This document shows, piece by piece, positions 58,924 through 64,000 of a DNA stretch of 64,000 nt. The translations under genes were made by a program, and so were the position numbers. Every line of letters starts with the position of its first letter. Position 1 is the first letter of the stretch. The stretch covers positions 1-64,000 of the forward strand of contig JALRME010000002.1 of NCBI GenBank assembly GCA_026120035.1. Reading direction: 5' to 3'. The stretch is from Coleophoma eucalyptorum. Taxonomy: Eukaryota; Ascomycota; Leotiomycetes; Helotiales; Dermateaceae. A model generated the notes under the pieces. It did no database searches, had not been told where the DNA came from, and saw nothing but the letters and a program-made list of their open reading frames with translations.

Positions 58924-60470
58924 CCATGGATTCAATCACGGCAAGTACCTCTGGACGACTCTTTCCAGCTGCCCATCGCCGTGGAAAGCAATCAGCACAT
59001 AGAAGAGACACTGTATAATATATCCATGCCAGGTCTCGCCAAGTACGGCAAGCATTTCTCATGGGTCGAAGCGCAAAGACTCCTTAGTCCTGGTGCGGAT
59101 TACCGTTCAAGTATCATGGATTGGCTCAAGCAGAGAAAAACATCATCCGAGGACATAAAAATAATGCTCATTGAGTTCGTTTCAATACAACAATTGAAAA
59201 GGCAAACAAGATTCTCGATACTCATTTCACTTGGCACAAGCAACCTCAAAGCAAGATTGAAGTTCTGACGACGATGCAGTCCTCTGTCCCAAAGATGCTC
59301 CACTCGAAGTTCTCTTGATGTCGCCCACAATGCGATTTTGCTTGCATTCCATGATCCACGAAAAGAAAGAGAATCTAGCATGGAAAATATGAAGGTGTTT
59401 CGAGAGCATAGGCAAGCATTTTCTGGGAATGTGGATGTAACTGCCTCGGAAAACCAAGCCGCCACCTATGTAGGCCGTCCCTTTTTGTAGCAGAACCATT
59501 ACGCCACAATGCCTACGAGCCTTTTACAATGCTCCCACAAACCTCACGGTCAGCAGCGCACGAGGATTATGAGTTTATGCGTCACAAAATCAAATCGCCA
59601 ACTTTAACGACCTTAACCTCTTTCTAACAGACATGGCCTCCGAAGCCAAAGGAGAAAGTCCCAAGTAAGAGCTCTAGTTACACAGAATATCGATTAACAA
59701 TATTTCAGGCAGATATTACATGTCTAAGCACTCATGGATATGTGTAAACAGTCTGCAATACCTGCCGCACTAGGTGCGTGGGGCGTATCAATGATCGCTG
59801 CCTCTGGTGATTCTGGACCAGGTGCAGGGTGTGTCACCAACAATGGGACAAATAGTACATGCTTCAAATATATTCTTCCAGGTTCTTGTCCATTTGTAAC
59901 AAGCCGCTGGTGGTGTCAAAGGAATAAACCCCGAGGTGGCAACGGCCCGTGGGTTTAGCGACAGGTTCGCCCAACCGGCTTATTAAGACGCAGTCGTAAA
60001 GAAGTACCTTGATACCCTAAGCACGGAGTATTTTGCAGGTCTCTTCAATTCTTCTGATCGTGGATTCCCGGATGTGGCGTTACAGAGCTTCAACCCCTTA
60101 AACCTCTCTGTCAAATCACTCTATTTCGTTACTTTAACCTCTTGAAAACCCTGCGCCGCATCTCCCTCTTTCACAGGTTCTATCACCTTGATGAATGGCG
60201 CTCTTACTGTAGCTAACAAGCCCGTGATGGCCTTCTTAAACCCTTGGCTTTATGTAGCCGCTGCCCCTGCGGGTTCCATGAACAGTATCACAACTGGTGG
60301 CTCCATCGGCTGTAGTGGCAAGAATCCCTTCACGGCCAAATCATCCAACAAGCTTTGGGACCTCGTACCGTCCCAAATACGGGTTGGAATACTACAGCTG
60401 GTTGGGACCCTGTCACCAGGCTGGGTAGTCTCGGTTTTTAGAAAAATGATGACTGGTTATGAAGACTGGT
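58924..60470 (+). pseudogene. Broken sedolisin (S53, tripeptidyl-peptidase type) gene
   Basis: Intact relatives are secreted acid proteases with a prodomain, about 580-650 aa. Fragments lie in order but in different frames. 58,924-59,160 encodes prodomain with LPIAVESN and MPGLAKYGKHFS. After a frameshift come TTIEKANKILDTHFTWHK, then 59,582-59,668 NQIANFNDLNLFLTDM. At 59,734-59,890 come LGAWGVSMIAASGDSGPG and VTNNGTNST, then QPAY-stop (TAA at 59,984) and TEYFAGLFNSSDRGFPDVALQ. At about 60,140-60,360 a damaged SGTSAS-type serine site is followed by LMNGALTVANKPVM, FLNPWLY and ITTGGSIGC. The part between 59,668 and 59,734 lacks most of the catalytic Glu/Asp region, indicating an internal deletion. 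Many stops; clearly non-functional. Confidence 0.85.
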
Positions 60471-63352
60471 GATGGGAATGGGAAGACATGCCAATTTTGG
60501 AAGCTGGTTTTTAGAGCTTAGTCTACACTGGGTATCTCTCGGTTGCTAGCATAAAGTGCATGGAGGAGCATATAAGCTTTTCGTTGCTAGAAACCTCTAC
60601 GTGAGATAACTTGTGTAGGAGTGAACTGCATGTCTCTAATATGGTGATACGAGACTTGGTTGGGATTTATTGTTCCGGCTATTATGACTTGAAGCGAAGT
60701 GTAAGGTAGAAGAAGTTAAGAGACACTCGTATCCTCCCTCAAAGGGCAATAATACCTTCATTGGGGTATTGTTAATAGTAGAAATGAATAGGTAGCAAGA
60801 ATATTTCTATAGAAGGCAACTCATAGGGAAATAGAAGTCAGATAGGGCCTAGAACCAAAGTTGGGCAGCAATACCTAGGCAAGATAAGAATGTAGCAGTG
60901 CTCAACATGCACTATGACTGGAACAAGAAGTCGAGAGAATCCGAGGTGCATCATTAGCAGCAATTCGCTAGCAAACCGCGCACGAATCGGAGACTGGCAG
61001 GAAACAAACTGTAGGTGTTACCGCATAAAAGATGAAGGGTGCGACGTGCAACAAGGTTGGAGTTCACCAATCGAGTCTCATTAGAAATCCTGATTGGCCT
61101 CTCTGCCACCTTCTAAGCTCGCATTCTTTTCCAACCGCCCACTGAACCGAGCCAGAACCGAAAAAATCCCCCTCTGAACCGAAAACCAAGTCAGAGCCGA
61201 AATTTATCGACGTGCAACAAAGATTCTATCCCCTTACCATGGTCGACCGTCTATGATCACATGTATCGACAATGAGTAAGCATTTCTCTTGGCACCGGTT
61301 CTGACCTTCGTATTATGGCCCAATTGCTCCGAAACCTATCAGTTCTTGACTTGTTCTAGTTTCGGTTTGATATAGGATCGAGCAGAGTCATGTGATAATG
61401 TTTCGGGGCAATTAGAGCTCTTACCTGACCTCCCGTTATGTATATTTGCAGAGATTCTGTGGCTGAGATGAGATAGAAACAGTAATCCATAAAGAGAGTG
61501 CCATTTCCCAATGAGAGCTCAGAAGTCACACTCCTTGCTTAGAGATCCACAAAACTTCAAAATAGCTAAGATTGGGTACTGATAGATTGTGTGCTACTGC
61601 GATGTTTGCGGGTTCGACTACCGAAGCATTTGCACTACCGGACCGAAAAGATAATATCATCGGCGACCTTAATACTTTATTGACTCGGCATGCCTCCATT
61701 GGGATATTCGTCCTGAGCCCGAAGATGTCATCCCGCAAGCTGTATACTCATACTGGTTTCAAGTAACCTCAAATAATCACACCAATAGGACTTGCAAACG
61801 AATCTACGGATGTATTATATGCTTCGTTATTTTCAGAACAGACTTTCACGCATGACTGATTTCGCTGTTGGAGACTTTCAAAGGGCCTTTGAAAGTGGAA
61901 TTGATTGGTGAACTGGGCGAGCGAAAGATTTGCCAGGACAGCCATAACTTTTTGATACATAGAACTATAAGCTAAGCATTAACCAAGACAACTGTTCTGG
62001 TATTCATTCCACGCATCAAATAACCTTATAAGCACTTGGTCCGCCGGTTCTTGGAAGTCCACTTTTGGTTGTTAGTCGTATGGCACGTTTAAGCAACAGT
62101 CAAAGCCTTTGGCGGGTAAAGATTTAAGCTAGTATCGCAGAAACACCTTGGCGGCCAGCTTCTGAAGCTTCGACCAGAGGCATTGGGTTTGACGAGGACG
62201 ACATCTTCTGATGACCTGCCCTCCTTTTCAGTAACAAATACTCCCCAGCATGGCGTCTGATTAGAACTTGCGAAAAGTAGTAGCTTTATTCCATCTATTT
62301 CGGCATTTAAACCCGTTCATGTGGACAAAAAGAGGGAATTTCAAGCATGAATTATTCCAATCCAGTCTACTGGGCACAAAGGTGTGATAGCAATATAAAT
62401 AACATATAACAGTCACCTACTATCGGCCTCTGTCAAAGTCTAACCCCAATTTTCCTCTACTTGGCAGTTTTCAAGGATTCAAGGATCTTGTAACAATAAA
62501 TGCAGTTCACCAAGTAAAGCAAGCATCGTTGCTGCTAGCGCATCCAAGTTAGCGAGGTGTCATAATGCAATGCCTTGCCGCATCTTGACTCGCAACAATT
62601 CCCAGCTGGTAAGTTATGCTTTACAATGCAGCTTTTTCCCTTCCAAAACAGGAGTTGCGAGCTATTCTGTCCTAACTTTCTTTCTTTTGCGAAGTCATCT
62701 CAACCGTAATTTACTGGCCAGTAACGTCTTCAAGCCTCCGCTTCCTGGGATATTGGAAGGTGAATGGTCGACGAGCACTGGCTATCCTTGACGCTTTTGT
62801 TCTAAGTATCCGAATTCGATGCGACACCGTGAGAACGGGATTTGAGTTGGTTATCGGCTCTGAAGTGCTTGCTTAAGATTTGTTGATTGCTTTTGGCACT
62901 CCACTAGACCGAACGTCACTCAGTGAGGTCATTTAAGCAAGTATGTTCCCTTCATAATCATTGCGATATGTGGGTACTTGAGGTAACAGGTTTGCAATAC
63001 TTTCTTTGTCTTCGCTTGAAGCTTGTACTGCATCCTTGCTCGAGGTATTCTAAATGATGATGTAAGAGGGTGTGAGATATTTTTTGTCACGACGTAATGT
63101 TGATCTAGAGAAATTGACTAATAATGTAGTTTATTTGAAAGGTAATGTATTTACATAGTATGGATTGGTGGTATTTGACCGCCCAATCATTGAGTCCATT
63201 GCTCAATGCAACCAAAAACGACGCTTGATACTCCAATCCATGATGTATCAAACCCGCTATTTCAGTGAAGAACAACCACTCTCCATCTAAACATAAGTTA
63301 AGAATCAGTACACACCGGGTATAAGCGCAGAAAAAGCAATTCAAAATTCAAA
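60471..63352. other. 2.9-kb intergenic region
   Basis: No gene is recognised. Open frames are below 75 codons. A perfect 23-base palindrome lies at 61,874-61,896. The right end is the 3' flank of the Ser-rich gene. Confidence 0.45.
61874..61896. repeat. Perfect 11-bp inverted repeat with 1-base centre
   Basis: ACTTTCAAAGG (61,874-61,884) is followed by G and then CCTTTGAAAGT (61,886-61,896). Seen directly; no function is implied. Confidence 0.85.
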
Positions 63353-64000
63353 TCAAACCACAAACCCTCCAGGTTTTATCTGCTCTCCCCTCACTGTCTC
63401 GTCATCGCTAAGTAATTCCTCTTTCGTGCTCTCGACTATTCCAATCAAGACATCCGCCCGTGCAATCTCCAAGGCAGGTGCAGGACGTAGAGGGAATATT
63501 GACTCCACCGACATTCTCTTCTGTACGCCCATGCCAAAACGGATCGGGCCTTTGTATTTCAATAACAACTGCCTCTCCCTCTCACTTAGTTCATCATCGA
63601 AGTCGTCTAATTCCGGCATCGAATAGGGTCTTTGCTCGTCACTATTAAAGTTGGATCGTAGAGCTGGATGGATATGTGACTGGTCCGACATAGTCCGTTG
63701 GGGTAGAGCTGCGCTTTTGGATCTCGCCAGCCGCAACATCGGCCTGCTCTCAAATTCAGACTGGTACTCAGAATCATCGTTTGCCCTGTATGATGCTCCA
63801 CGTTGAGGGAAAGCCATTTGACTGCTGCCGGTCGCCGCTAAACTGGGCCTCGTCAGAACTGACATGGAACGTCGTGGATCCTTGGCTGGTATAGGCGGCG
63901 TCGAAGGCTCACGATGTGTAGAGGTAGAATAAACAGAGCCTGTTCTGGAGCTGCGACGACTCTTATTTGATCGGTGGACTGAATGAGGTTTTTGAAGTGA
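63353..64000 (-). CDS. Ser/Arg-rich conserved-looking protein, 3' part only
   Basis: The frame is open from the right window edge to the stop at 63,353, giving the last 215 residues of a protein whose start lies outside. The first 110 visible residues are rich in Ser, Arg and Pro, as in a disordered signalling protein. The last 90 contain YSMPELDDFDDELSERERQLL, given as YSMPELDDFDD and ELSERERQLL, then LKYKGPIRFGMG and ADVLIGIVESTKEELLSDDE. That part looks conserved, but I cannot name the family. No membrane segment is visible. No intron is needed in the visible part. The ATG at 63,865 is internal, since coding-like sequence continues upstream of it. Confidence 0.65.
   Translation of the reverse strand, partial: SLQKPHSVHRSNKSRRSSRTGSVYSTSTHREPSTPPIPAKDPRRSMSVLTRPSLAATGSSQMAFPQRGASYRANDDSEYQSEFESRPMLRLARSKSAALPQRTMSDQSHIHPALRSNFNSDEQRPYSMPELDDFDDELSERERQLLLKYKGPIRFGMGVQKRMSVESIFPLRPAPALEIARADVLIGIVESTKEELLSDDETVRGEQIKPGGFVV

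Overview
The window is chromosomal DNA of a filamentous ascomycete (Pezizomycotina). The genes carry short introns (about 47-52 nt, GTRNGT...YAG). Several loci are typical of that group: a HET-domain protein, a scon-2/sconB sulphur controller, Atg17, a Doa10 ligase and an amdS-type amidase. A leotiomycete-like origin is possible but is only an impression. No rRNA, tRNA, CRISPR or prokaryotic operon was found.

Layout. Positions 1-8 kb hold an ACS-family (Dal5-like) MFS permease, a small Ser-rich protein and the wreck of a cyclase-family gene. Positions 8-20 kb hold a very large repeat protein ending in KRDEL, divergent from a Doa10/SSM4 ER-associated RING-CH ubiquitin ligase. Positions 20-24.5 kb hold an RNase T1-type relic, an unknown multipass membrane protein and a mitochondrial BolA protein (AIM1/BOL3). 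Positions 28.5-31 kb hold a Gac1-like glycogen-targeting subunit of protein phosphatase 1. Positions 32-44 kb hold about 12 kb in which I recognise no gene. Positions 44.4-48 kb form an AT-rich, decayed island with an imperfect palindrome. Positions 48-53 kb hold a HET-domain gene and an amidase. Positions 53-58 kb hold the divergent pair scon-2/MET30 and ATG17. Positions 59-60.5 kb hold a wrecked sedolisin protease gene. The right edge cuts a Ser-rich gene of unknown function.

The intact genes fall into two groups. Conserved cell-biology genes cover ER degradation, Fe-S handling, glycogen control, sulphur control and autophagy. Accessory genes cover nutrient uptake, amide hydrolysis and self/non-self recognition. 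The most notable pattern is that three small degradative or secreted-enzyme families (cyclase, guanyl-type RNase, sedolisin) are present only as broken copies, and a further AT-rich block looks decayed. The most interesting intact object is the 1.4-kb-codon repeat protein at 8364-12635, which shares its upstream region with the ER ligase gene and has its own ER-retrieval-like tail.

Exon boundaries were placed by hand from GT/AG signals, reading frame and remembered family conservation. Family names rest on pattern recognition without database searches.
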